64,000 nucleotides of DNA from Candidatus Brocadia sp. WS118 (GTDB lineage Bacteria > Planctomycetota > Brocadiia > Brocadiales > Brocadiaceae). Under the pieces are notes generated by a model, which saw nothing but the letters and a program-made list of their open reading frames with translations, did no database searches and had not been told where the DNA came from. Below are positions 34,237 to 42,227 of this stretch, piece by piece. The position numbers were made by a program, and so were the translations under genes. Each line of letters starts with the position of its first letter. Positions within the stretch are counted from its first letter, which is position 1. The stretch covers positions 62,001 to 126,000 of the forward strand of contig PHFX01000148.1 of assembly GCA_007618135.1 (NCBI GenBank). Direction: 5' to 3'.

Positions 34237-34620
34237 ATGTTCAAGAAGGTCGATCATGTGGAAATCGTACCAGAAGATTCGGAAAAAACCATCAGCTTCT
34301 ATGTAGACGTCTTTGGCTTTAGAATTAGGAGTCGTAAGAAAATGGATATCCATCCCATGAAAGAGATTATCTACCTTGAACTTGGCGATACCGTCATTGA
34401 GATTATATCCGTTGATAATCCCAGTCCAAAATCCGGAAACCCCTGGGAGGTTGGATACCGGGGTATTGCCCTTGAGGTTGACGACATGGCAAGGGCAGTG
34501 GATTATCTGAAGGGCAAGGGGATACCCATAACCCGTGAGCCTGTAGACCTGGGAAACTCATTTCGTGGAGAAATAAGGGACCCGGATGGACTTCTTATTG
34601 AACTCCGGCAGTGGAAATAA
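34237..34620 (+). CDS. VOC (glyoxalase/dioxygenase) superfamily protein
   Basis: The 127-residue product has the paired beta-alpha-beta units of the vicinal-oxygen-chelate fold: FKKVDHVEIVPEDSEKTISF, LGDTVIEIISVDN, GYRGIALEVDDMARAVDYL and IRDPDGLLIELRQW. H7 and the two Glu residues of EIISV and IELRQ are at the usual metal-ligand positions, so a metal-dependent glyoxalase-like lyase is plausible. The ATG at 34237 has AAAGGAG eight bases upstream; the open frame extends 13 codons further. The substrate is unknown. Confidence 0.9.
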   Translation: MFKKVDHVEIVPEDSEKTISFYVDVFGFRIRSRKKMDIHPMKEIIYLELGDTVIEIISVDNPSPKSGNPWEVGYRGIALEVDDMARAVDYLKGKGIPITREPVDLGNSFRGEIRDPDGLLIELRQWK

Positions 34621-34742
34621 CAGCATGATGCCCAGGAGCAACCGATCGGCCTCATGGTCAGAATACCGTTGATGAGCTGAAACGTCAGATACAAAGAAAC
34701 GCAATTGTGATAAGATATTAAAAACACGAGGAGATTTTACAG

Positions 34743-35477
34743 ATGATACCGGATAAAATGATGCAGATGCCTGGAGTAAATGAAATAAAACAGCTACTCA
34801 TGAAACCTCTTTTTACGGTGGTAATTACGGCGTTTGCTGCCATAGTGACAATGCAAGCCACAGCGGCCAGTGGCGAGAATACAAAGGATTCCAGGGGCTT
34901 GTCTCCGCAGACTCTTTGCCCGGTAACCTGGGAAAAAATCGATAAGACGCTCTTCGTGGATGCGGAGGGGCACCACATCTATGTCTGTAGCCGACAGTGT
35001 CTGGCAACTGTGGAGGCCAGGCCAGCAGAATACCTTCAGAGACTCCTGGCCAGGGGCCAGCAAGCTGAATCACTGTCCACCACGGTGAACAACTGCTCTC
35101 CAGATGGTTGTCCGTTGCCGGTGAAAGTCAAGACGGACGTTAAGACAACCAAAGAGGTCGTGGCGGACGGACCTATTATCTCTACGCTGGGTCTGAAAGT
35201 CCTGATGGACGCCCAGGCACATGGCGAAACGGAACAGCGTCTTTTCACCCTGTCAACCTGGCGCAAGATCCCGCTTTTTAGTGAACGTGAGCGTGTCGCA
35301 CTGGCGTGGACGGAAGCGGTCACACTCGTTGCCGACACGCGCGTTCCCGATGATGTATACGAGACGCTCTGCAAACAGTTCACTGAAAAAGAACGGGTTG
35401 ATCTCACCCTGGCCATTGTGGCCATCAATGGATGGAACCGGATGAACGTTGCGTTTCGTACGGTTCCGGGATCTTAA
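34743..35477 (+). CDS. Exported chimera: YHS-like metal domain plus C-terminal half of AhpD/carboxymuconolactone-decarboxylase domain
   Basis: The 244-residue product has three parts. Residues 1-45 hold a start MIPDKMMQ and a hydrophobic export signal (MKPLFTVVITAFAAIVTMQA). Residues about 57-100 are a YHS-like domain (CPVTWEKIDKTLF, then VCSRQC). Residues about 145-244 match the C-terminal half of an AhpD-like domain (GETEQRLFTLSTWRKIP, ERERVALAWTEAVTLVA, LTLAIVAINGWNRMNVAFRT). The catalytic CxxC of AhpD is missing: the segment before GETEQR reads LGLKVLMDAQAH. The translation start closely resembles that of the FMN-binding gene at 37226. Alkylhydroperoxidase activity is unlikely; metal binding in the periplasm is possible. 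Confidence 0.82.
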   Translation: MIPDKMMQMPGVNEIKQLLMKPLFTVVITAFAAIVTMQATAASGENTKDSRGLSPQTLCPVTWEKIDKTLFVDAEGHHIYVCSRQCLATVEARPAEYLQRLLARGQQAESLSTTVNNCSPDGCPLPVKVKTDVKTTKEVVADGPIISTLGLKVLMDAQAHGETEQRLFTLSTWRKIPLFSERERVALAWTEAVTLVADTRVPDDVYETLCKQFTEKERVDLTLAIVAINGWNRMNVAFRTVPGS

Positions 35478-35512
35478 CATCTCCCAAAAGATTTATTTAG
35501 GCATTCAGCGAC

Positions 35513-35566
35513 TCCACCCCCTGGTTTCCCTCAGGTTACTGGGGGATTATGGGAGGTGATTGGAAT
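35513..35566. repeat. C/G-rich palindromic repeat, copy C
   Basis: CCACCCCCTGGTTTCCC with a GGGGGATTATGGGAGGTGATT arm, 36 bp after the chimera's stop. Orientation is as in copy B. The GGTGATTG end is shared with copy D. The rest of this 219-bp gap shows no further structure. Confidence 0.82.
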
Positions 35567-35696
35567 GTCTGTACATTTACTATATAAGATTGACTACGAA
35601 AGAGTCATTATAAAGCAAAAACAGTTATACGAGAGGGCAACCCCTTAAAGATTTGCCCATGACAATATCCTTTTCGAACTAATCAAGCCACCAGCT

Positions 35697-36950
35697 ATGC
35701 GGTTGGCTCAGACTTTACAGACACGGATGAAAACAGCTTCTAGGAAAAAAAAGACTTCAAAACAGCTTCGGACGTCAACTGTCTACACTATTTTAGTCGG
35801 CATCAGCTTTTCGCACATGCTGAATGATATGATTCAATCCTTGATCCCGTCTCTTTATCCTCTTTTAAAAAATTCATTTGAACTGAGTTTTGTCCAGATC
35901 GGCTTAATTCAACTGACTTTTCAGATGACGGCCAGCATGCTGCAGCCATTTGTAGGTTTTTACACTGACAAAGAACCACAGCCATTTTCCCTCACCATTG
36001 GAATGACTTTTACTCTTATTGGACTCATGTACGTCTCTTTTGCCAATAGTTTTACCGCCATCCTCATTTCTGTAGCCTTGATCGGTACCGGCTCATCTGT
36101 CTTTCATCCTGAATCTTCCAAGATCGCTTACCTGGCATCCGGTGGCAAACGTGGTCTTGCGCAGTCTATTTTCCAGGTTGGAGGAAATGCAGGCACCGCG
36201 ATCGGGCCATTGTTGACCGCTTTGATCATTGTACGTTATGGCAGAAGCCACGCAGTATATTTCGGCATTTTGGCCCTGATTGCTATACTTATCTTATTCT
36301 ATGTCGGCAAATGGGCAAAATCTCATTTAACTGAAATGAAAAAACACAAAGGTAGGTCGGCAGCCATAGAACACCACCCATATCTGACAAAACGAAAAAT
36401 TTATATCTCTGTTGCCATTCTGTTGCTGCTTATTTTTTCTAAATTTTTCTACCTTACCAGCATCAGCAGTTATTATACTTTTTTTCTGATTGATAAATTT
36501 CAGGTGAGTATTAAACAATCCCAGCTATTTCTTTTTGCATTTTTAGCATCATCTGCACTGGGAACGTATTTTGGCGGGCCACTGGGAGATAAGTTTGGGA
36601 GGAAGTATGTGATCTGGTTTTCAATTCTTGGAGTTGCGCCATTCACACTGCTCATGCCTTATATGAGCTTGTTCTGGACAGCGGTCTTAAGTGTAATCAT
36701 TGGATTTATTTTGTCTTCTGCATTTCCGGCCATCTTAGTGTATGCACAGGAATTGATGCCGGTTAAGATAGGAATGATATCAGGATTGTTTTTTGGATTT
36801 GCATTTGGAATGGGTGGTTTGGGTTCGGCCTTGCTGGGCATGCTGGCCGATGCAACCAGTATTTATTATGTCTATCATGTTTGCGCCTTCCTTCCATTGA
36901 TAGGACTGATCACCTGGCTGCTCCCTGATTTAAATAAATCGGGGTTATAA
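35697..36950 (+). CDS. MFS transporter, fosmidomycin-resistance (Fsr) type
   Basis: A 417-residue major-facilitator protein with about 12 membrane segments. The Fsr-like hallmarks are the early SFSHMLNDMIQSLIPSLYPL, the GTGSSVFHPESSKIAYLASG loop, FQVGGNAGTAIGPLLTALI and the central FGGPLGDKFGRKYVIW motif. Fsr proteins export fosmidomycin and possibly other small anionic compounds. The first 30 residues are Lys/Arg-rich; a later in-frame ATG at 35727 is possible, and neither start has a good ribosome site. Confidence 0.88.
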   Translation: MRLAQTLQTRMKTASRKKKTSKQLRTSTVYTILVGISFSHMLNDMIQSLIPSLYPLLKNSFELSFVQIGLIQLTFQMTASMLQPFVGFYTDKEPQPFSLTIGMTFTLIGLMYVSFANSFTAILISVALIGTGSSVFHPESSKIAYLASGGKRGLAQSIFQVGGNAGTAIGPLLTALIIVRYGRSHAVYFGILALIAILILFYVGKWAKSHLTEMKKHKGRSAAIEHHPYLTKRKIYISVAILLLLIFSKFFYLTSISSYYTFFLIDKFQVSIKQSQLFLFAFLASSALGTYFGGPLGDKFGRKYVIWFSILGVAPFTLLMPYMSLFWTAVLSVIIGFILSSAFPAILVYAQELMPVKIGMISGLFFGFAFGMGGLGSALLGMLADATSIYYVYHVCAFLPLIGLITWLLPDLNKSGL

Positions 36951-37225
36951 TGCCTATAAATAATCAATCGTAAACTGCCCGGATATTTTGTGATTTAGAC
37001 TGAAATCGGAATGTACTTTTAATCGGATCATTTTGACGTCAGATGAGTTCAATGCATGAAAGAAAATAATTTAAGTTGAACCTGCCGGTACGGCCGTTAA
37101 GATTATCTCTGAAGATGATCCCAAGCCAAGCGCGGCAAACACGCAATGTTACACACAAAGGACGTAAAGTAAAACTTATAAAAGAAGAAATTTCTACAGG
37201 ATACTACGATAAGGAGGTTTTACCG

Positions 37226-37597
37226 ATGATCCCGGACAAGATGTTGCAGATTCTTAAATACGAGGGTGTAGTCGCAATAGTAACCATGGGCGGTGATGGT
37301 CCGCATATAGTAAATACCTGGAATAGCTACATAACCATCACCCGAGATGAACACCTCTTGATCCCTGTTGGCGGCATGATACGGACTGAGGCTAATGTGG
37401 AGAAAAATAACAACGTTCTTATAACCCTTGGAAGCCGGGAAGTACAGGGATTCCGCGGCCCGGGTGCCGGGTTCCTGATCAAAGGCACGGCAGCCTTCAT
37501 AAAATCTGGCGAACAATTTGACATCCTAAAAAAACGATTTTCCTGGGCAAGAGCGGTTATGGAGATAACAATCCTCTCTGCCACGCAGACATTGTAA
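37226..37597 (+). CDS. Pyridoxamine 5'-phosphate oxidase-like FMN-binding protein
   Basis: The 123-residue product (MIPDKMLQILKYEGVVAIVT, GPHIVNTWNSYITIT, LIPVGGMIRTEANVEKNN, NVLITLGSREVQGF) fits the small split-barrel FMN proteins of the PNPOx-like superfamily common in anaerobes. The ATG at 37226 is chosen for AAGGAGG eight bases upstream; the 50 codons before it are an open frame without conservation. Such proteins are flavin reductases or stress-linked oxidases of unknown substrate. Its start region closely matches that of the exported chimera at 34743. Confidence 0.86.
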   Translation: MIPDKMLQILKYEGVVAIVTMGGDGPHIVNTWNSYITITRDEHLLIPVGGMIRTEANVEKNNNVLITLGSREVQGFRGPGAGFLIKGTAAFIKSGEQFDILKKRFSWARAVMEITILSATQTL

Positions 37598-37730
37598 AAA
37601 CAGCGTTTTGCGTGTAAGATTAAACTGATACTATCTTTATTGCAAATGAAGCGAAAGGCTTTTCTTAAGACAGGTCAAATGCTCAGCGATAAATGATAGT
37701 CGGTGTAGAATTGAATTGTGCCTTCGTCGA

Positions 37731-37786
37731 CCTTCCCCCCATAATCCCCCAGTTTACGGGGGGATTATGGGGGGGTGATTGAAATT
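37731..37786. repeat. C/G-rich palindromic repeat, copy D
   Basis: CCCCCCATAATCCCCC and GGGGGGATTATGGGGGGG are nearly perfect arms around AGTTTAC, the most symmetrical of the four copies. The 3' flank GTGATTGAAATTCTG is the reverse complement in style of the 5' flank of copy A (TTTCAATTAC). It is the main feature of the 306-bp gap before rubredoxin 2; the rest shows nothing clear. Confidence 0.88.
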
Positions 37787-37903
37787 CTGTGACGTGAACA
37801 TACCAGCGTGTAATTTTATTTGACATACTCGTATCTCTCAACGGAGGCCTATCTGGAAACGACCAATATGAGAGACATAACCATCAGGACAGGAGGAATA
37901 ACT

Positions 37904-38062
37904 ATGGAAAAGTACCGATGCATTGTTTGTGGATATATCTATGACCCAAAGATCGGGGATAGTGATCATGGGGTAAGTCCCGGCACGAGTTTTGAGAATT
38001 TGCCAGACGATTGGGTTTGCCCGGAATGCGGAGCACCAAAGGAACAATTTGAAAAAATTTAA
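37904..38062 (+). CDS. Rubredoxin (copy 2)
   Basis: A 52-residue rubredoxin with [10 protein letters not shown] and [10 protein letters not shown] iron knuckles and [15 protein letters not shown] between them. It is closely related to copy 1 (same length, same central segment). The ATG at 37904 has AGGAGG seven bases upstream; 28 open codons lie before it. Its stop is 36 bp from the start of exported paralogue B, so the two are probably co-transcribed. Confidence 0.97.
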   Translation: MEKYRCIVCGYIYDPKIGDSDHGVSPGTSFENLPDDWVCPECGAPKEQFEKI

Positions 38063-38098
38063 AACATTGAAAAAGTATGTAAAACGGAGGAAAAACAC

Positions 38099-38521
38099 AT
38101 GAAGTATAGAAGATTTGGAAGGTTCAGTACTTTTATCTTGTTTGTAGTCACTACATTTTTTAGTTCTAACATATATGCCAAAGAGGGCGGAAAGGAATCA
38201 GAATGGACCATCGGCGCTAATAACAAAAAAACATTATATATCGCGCACTGGACGCATACCCCGGAAAATTGCCCCGGCAGGAGCGGAGACGGTGCAAAGA
38301 TGCTGAACAGATTCTGGGAAGGGAAAAAAGTGGCCGAAGAAAAGGGTATAGTGATATTGGGCGCTTACGTCACCGTCACAGAACATGATTATTTTATTAT
38401 CTTTGAAGCAAGCGATTACAGCGCTGCAGTAGAATATTTTCTTCCGCTGGTACCCAGTCAAACTGGAAAAATTGTACCCGTACTTACCATGGACGAATGG
38501 TTAAAGATAATGCCCAAGTGA
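38099..38521 (+). CDS. Exported small protein with AHWTHTPENC motif (paralogue B)
   Basis: This 140-residue preprotein is a clear paralogue of the product at 26574 and has the same length. The signal peptide (RFSTFILFVVTTFFSSNIYA) is followed by KKTLYIAHWTHTPENCPGRS, FWEGKKVAEEKGIVILGAYV, TVTEHDYFIIFEAS and PSQTGKIVPVLTMDEWL. The His-W-T-His and Cys of the central motif are invariant between the two. It lies directly behind rubredoxin 2 with a GGAGG ribosome site. The product is periplasmic or anammoxosomal. Its function is unknown; a redox or ligand-binding role is suggested by the rubredoxin partner only. Confidence 0.85.
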   Translation: MKYRRFGRFSTFILFVVTTFFSSNIYAKEGGKESEWTIGANNKKTLYIAHWTHTPENCPGRSGDGAKMLNRFWEGKKVAEEKGIVILGAYVTVTEHDYFIIFEASDYSAAVEYFLPLVPSQTGKIVPVLTMDEWLKIMPK

Positions 38522-38796
38522 AAAAGAAACGGATAGCTTTTGCGTTAAAAAAGAGGCATGGCTTTATGACAGAACCGCCATCGGAGAATAGAGATCAGTA
38601 TGTTTAGGACCAATCTTAACCACAGGCATATTTATTTTTCTCCTTATAGGTGATCCTTAAATTTTCCCATACTTTCTTAGTGTAAAGATAATAGTGAAAT
38701 GAAAAATAATGGTTAAATGGTTAATAATGGTTAATTTTGACTCCCCTATTTCCCGTTACAAATACGTAACAGATTGCCTTGAAACCCGCATAAAAT

Positions 38797-38870
38797 TGGC
38801 TGGGGAACTAGGATTCGAACCTAGACTAAATGATCCAGAGTCATTTGTGCTACCGTTACACTATTCCCCA
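38797..38870 (-). tRNA. tRNA-Gln (anticodon CUG)
   Basis: Read on the minus strand, the 74-nt sequence begins TGGGGAATAGTGTAACGGTA. It folds as a cloverleaf with a 7-bp acceptor (TGGGGAA/TTCCCCA), D arm, anticodon stem AATGA/TCATT with loop CTCTGGA (anticodon CTG), a T arm with loop TTCGAAT, discriminator G and an encoded CCA. The UGGGG start is typical of tRNA-Gln. The tRNA is isolated between the redox island and ubiE, a place where integrative elements often insert, but no integrase is nearby. Confidence 0.96.
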
Positions 38871-39063
38871 GTGTTTGAAATGACGCAATGTTTGGCTTAA
38901 GCGTCTTATCTATGATGATATTTGATATGAAAAGAGGAACTTTAATAATCTATTTAAGGACACCGATTTTAAATCCTGTTAATCTGTGCTTATCAGCGTC
39001 CAAAATTTACCGATAAGATAGTATGATACAAAAACTTCTTATGCTAGTCAAGCCTATTGATGT

Positions 39064-39798
39064 TTATTTACAAGGTTTTTGACCAACATGGACAGTGACG
39101 ATGCCCAGCGTTCTTGAATAGATCTTCACGTCCTCAAGGCCGCAAGATTCCATCTGAGTCCGCAGTCCATGCCGGTCGGGAAAGTTTAGTACTGATGACG
39201 GGAGATAGGAGTATGCGTTGTACTTACTGCGAGAGATGAGCTTCCCAATGAAAGGGAGTATTTTTTTAAAATAAAAATAATAGATCGCTTTAAAGATGGG
39301 ATTTACGGGTTGTGAGAATTCCAGGATTACTACACGTCCACCCAGGGCGGTTATTCGCATCATTTCTGTAATGCCAGCCCTGAGATCAGCGACATTCCTG
39401 ATACCAAACGCGACGGCAGAAATTTGGAAGTAATTGTCCCGAAATGGCAAATGCAAGGTGTCGGCATCGATAACCTTTATTTTGTCAGAAAGATTCCTTC
39501 TCTTCAGCTTGAGATCAGCTAGTCGTATCATTTCATGGCAAAAGTCACTTCCAATGACCCGTCCGCTTCTATTTAAAACCTTCGAGTAAGCTATTGCCAG
39601 ATCACCCGTACCGGTACAAACATCAAGCACCTTTGCATCCGGTGTAACGTTACTCATTTTTACGGCAAACCTGCGCCAGCTCTTGTCAAAGTTAAAACTT
39701 AAAACGGTATTTAAAAGATCATACACCCTGGCAATCGAGCCAAACATCTGCTGGATATATACGCCTTTTTTTGTTAGTAAATCAGTTTGTGTAAGCAT
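39064..39798 (-). CDS. ubiE: Demethylmenaquinone methyltransferase (UbiE/MenG)
   Basis: This SAM-dependent enzyme methylates demethylmenaquinone in the last step of menaquinone synthesis. Family signatures are VYDLLNTVLSFNFDKSWRRF (start domain), VLDVCTGTGDLAIAYSK (SAM loop I), FGIRNVADLRAGITEMMRI and VVILEFSQPVNPIFKAIYYF. Length of 244 aa is standard. The ATG at 39798 is preferred; the frame extends two codons to a TTG. Menaquinone is the expected membrane quinone of anammox bacteria. The gene is monocistronic and divergent from dus. Confidence 0.93.
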   Translation of the reverse strand: MLTQTDLLTKKGVYIQQMFGSIARVYDLLNTVLSFNFDKSWRRFAVKMSNVTPDAKVLDVCTGTGDLAIAYSKVLNRSGRVIGSDFCHEMIRLADLKLKRRNLSDKIKVIDADTLHLPFRDNYFQISAVAFGIRNVADLRAGITEMMRITALGGRVVILEFSQPVNPIFKAIYYFYFKKILPFIGKLISRSKYNAYSYLPSSVLNFPDRHGLRTQMESCGLEDVKIYSRTLGIVTVHVGQKPCK

Positions 39799-40115
39799 AT
39801 GCAAATACTATTGATGTCTTTGCAATCAGAAATAAGCATACAATATTTAAACGATACGATATTAAAATACCGTATCATAAGAAAAAAAACAAATGATATT
39901 TATTTTATACGTGTTATAATAAAAAATTAATCTTATATATTATAAATTATGTAACATTTTAGCTGATTGAGAAATTGCCTTTAAATAAACAGCTACTGCT
40001 TGTTCCTAAACTCCTGTTCAGTACAAGGTTTGGTAGCGAGCAGTTGAAAAATATTTTTTTCAAAAAACTAAATTGATACATAACCATTAAGTTTATATTC
40101 TTGTAAGAATACCCT
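39799..40115. other. Divergent ubiE-dus intergenic region
   Basis: This A/T-rich 317-bp gap must contain promoters for both genes, but I cannot single out boxes. Near 40055-40079 it contains TTTTTTCAAAAAACTAAATTG, a copy of the terminal motif (TTGTAACAATTTAGTTTTTGA class) of repeats at 44894 and 49291-49423, here alone or degenerate. Confidence 0.55.
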
Positions 40116-41093
40116 ATGTATGCAGGGAAACCTCATTTTTTTGTACGAAATATTCCTATACATGGAGAATTAATTCTTTCTCCCATGGCCGGGTTTTCGG
40201 ATATCCCTTTTCGGCTTATCTGTAAGGAATTTAGCATGGCAATGAGTTACACAGAAGTGATTTCAATGGATGGGGTACTATGGAATAACAAGAAAACCTT
40301 AAAACTCCTTGAGTTCAATCCAAAAGAAAGTCCAGTCGTCTTCCAGATCCTTGGGAATGACGAGAATAAAATCGTTGAGGCCTGTCGGATCATAGAACAA
40401 TTAGGGCCCGACATCATCGATGTGAACATGGGTTGTTCCGTCTCAGATATAGCTGGCAAAGGGGCTGGCGCAGGGCTGCTCAAAGACCCAGCCAAGATCG
40501 GACGCATTTTCCATAAGCTCAACAATGCCCTCCGGGTACCCGTAACGGGCAAGATTCGGCTGGGATGGGATGACAAGTCGCGAAATTATCTGGAGGTAGC
40601 CAGAATTCTCGAAGATAACGGCGCTTCTCTCATCGCCGTTCACGGACGAACAAGATCACAATTCTTTTATGGTAAAGCCGACTGGAACGCAATTGCCGAA
40701 GTCAAACAGTCCGTAAACATACCTGTAATTGGAAACGGCGATGTAAGATGCGTGGCTGATATTACCCGCATCAAGAGGGTTACGGGTTGCGATGGGGTAA
40801 TGATTGGGCGCTCAGCCATAGGCCATCCATGGATTTTTCAGCATAAGGATCGTGATCAGGTAGCAGTTATCGACAAGGTAGAACTCATCCGGCGGCATTT
40901 AACGCTTATGCTGGAACACTATGGACATGATATTGGCGTAATCCTTTTCCGGAAACATGCAACAAAATATATTATGGGCATGCCGAATGCTTCAGAACTG
41001 CGCCCACGTCTTGTAACCTGTAATAGTCATGAGGAGATTATGGATCTTATTGCCTCTCATTATGGCCGTATCCAAAAACAGGTAGCAGCGTAG
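40116..41093 (+). CDS. dus: tRNA-dihydrouridine synthase
   Basis: An FMN enzyme that reduces uridine in tRNA D loops. Motifs: LILSPMAGFSDIPFRLICKE at the start of the barrel, the catalytic region VNMGCSVSDIAGKGAGAGLL (the catalytic Cys kept, but the usual GCP is GCS), VTGKIRLGWDD, VHGRTRSQFFYGKADW and VIGNGDVRC followed by DGVMIGRSAIGHPWIF. The product (325 aa) is the usual length, with the C-terminal helical RNA-binding domain after about residue 240. There is no good ribosome site at 40116. The neighbouring cbiXC gene starts 67 bp downstream. Confidence 0.95.
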   Translation: MYAGKPHFFVRNIPIHGELILSPMAGFSDIPFRLICKEFSMAMSYTEVISMDGVLWNNKKTLKLLEFNPKESPVVFQILGNDENKIVEACRIIEQLGPDIIDVNMGCSVSDIAGKGAGAGLLKDPAKIGRIFHKLNNALRVPVTGKIRLGWDDKSRNYLEVARILEDNGASLIAVHGRTRSQFFYGKADWNAIAEVKQSVNIPVIGNGDVRCVADITRIKRVTGCDGVMIGRSAIGHPWIFQHKDRDQVAVIDKVELIRRHLTLMLEHYGHDIGVILFRKHATKYIMGMPNASELRPRLVTCNSHEEIMDLIASHYGRIQKQVAA

Positions 41094-41160
41094 CAACGTA
41101 TTTCATTATGAATGCAGTTGATCACAAATTATCCAGATTTTAAATTTATTAGGAATAAAA

Positions 41161-42174
41161 ATGAAAACGGGTGTCATCTTAATTTCGCATGGCAGCAAAC
41201 TGAGCAGCGGTAATGATGGATTATTTCGGGTGGCGGACATGCTTCGCGCAATGAACCGATGGGACATGGTGGAAGCCGCTTTTTTGCAATTGGCAGAACC
41301 CGGATTCCCGGAGGTTGTAAAAAAAACAGTCGAGGGCGGTGTGGATCGACTTGTGGTAGTGCCACTGTTGTTATTTAAAGGGAATCACGTCTATAAAGAC
41401 ATTCCGGAAATGCTTGAAATGGAGAAGAAGAAATATCCTCAGGTCGAGTTTATCTATTCCAATAATATTGGTGCAGATGAACGCATTGCCCTCATTGCTG
41501 CCGATCGAATTCACGAGGTTCTGATAGAAAAAGAGTACGGAAACAGACAACGTGTCGAACAGCCGCAAGCGATTGTGGATGAGAGTTTTGAAATTATTGA
41601 CAAACTGGTTGATTTGGAGTCAGTACCCGAATTGCACAGGCCAATTATCCAGCGTGCGATACATGCCACCGGAGATACGGAATATGCGTATAATCTGGTC
41701 TTTCACCCCCTTGCCGCTGAAACAGGCACTCGTGCATTAAAACGTGGTAAGAACATTATTACCGATGTGAATATGGTAAAGGCAGGGATTACCAAAGGTC
41801 AGGTAGAAAAATTCGGTGGTAAGATCGTTTGTAAAATATCAGACAAATCTGTTATTGACGAGGCAAAAAGATCAGGGAGGACCCGTGCGATCGTGGCCAT
41901 GCAACAGTCCACGCACGAGATGAGAGACGGGGTCGTGGTCATTGGCAATGCCCCTACCGCCTTATTTGAACTGATTGATTTGATTAAAAAAGGGTTGGCG
42001 CAACCTGCCCTGGTAATAGGGATCCCTGTGGGTTTTGTGGGTGCGGTTGAGGCAAAGTCAGCTCTGAAAGGTATTTCTGTTCCTTACATAACCAATACCA
42101 ACAGGAAAGGCGGCAGCGCCGTGGCGGTGTCTATCATGAACGCTATTATTAACTTAGCCAAAGAAGAGCAATAA
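41161..42174 (+). CDS. CbiX-CbiC fusion: sirohydrochlorin cobaltochelatase plus precorrin-8X/cobalt-precorrin-8 methylmutase
   Basis: Two domains of the anaerobic cobalamin pathway are joined in 337 residues. Residues 1-120 are a short CbiX chelatase (GVILISHGSKLSSGN with the metal His, then DRLVVVPLLLFKGNHVYKDI with the second His). Residues about 135-337 are CbiC methylmutase (LHRPIIQRAIHATGDTEYAY with its catalytic His, TDVNMVKAGI, IVAMQQSTHEM and a glycine-rich VVIGNAPTALFELIDL). CbiX inserts Co2+ early in the pathway; CbiC acts near the end. An AGGAA ribosome site precedes the ATG. Other cob/cbi genes are not in the window. Confidence 0.93.
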   Translation: MKTGVILISHGSKLSSGNDGLFRVADMLRAMNRWDMVEAAFLQLAEPGFPEVVKKTVEGGVDRLVVVPLLLFKGNHVYKDIPEMLEMEKKKYPQVEFIYSNNIGADERIALIAADRIHEVLIEKEYGNRQRVEQPQAIVDESFEIIDKLVDLESVPELHRPIIQRAIHATGDTEYAYNLVFHPLAAETGTRALKRGKNIITDVNMVKAGITKGQVEKFGGKIVCKISDKSVIDEAKRSGRTRAIVAMQQSTHEMRDGVVVIGNAPTALFELIDLIKKGLAQPALVIGIPVGFVGAVEAKSALKGISVPYITNTNRKGGSAVAVSIMNAIINLAKEEQ

Positions 42175-42227
42175 ATGTGGTAATGAAATTTTCATGGTCA
42201 ATCCATCTCTTCCGGTCTTGCATCACT

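Noticed and set aside
37076-37225. N-terminal extension of the FMN-binding protein gene
   Set aside because: The 50 codons before the ATG at 37226 show no family similarity, and the strong ribosome site lies just before 37226. A second frame here (VEPAGTAVKIISEDDPKP) looks somewhat coding but matches nothing I recognise.
38709-38900. Plus-strand frame across the tRNA-Gln gene
   Set aside because: It is the antisense of a well-folded tRNA and has no independent support.
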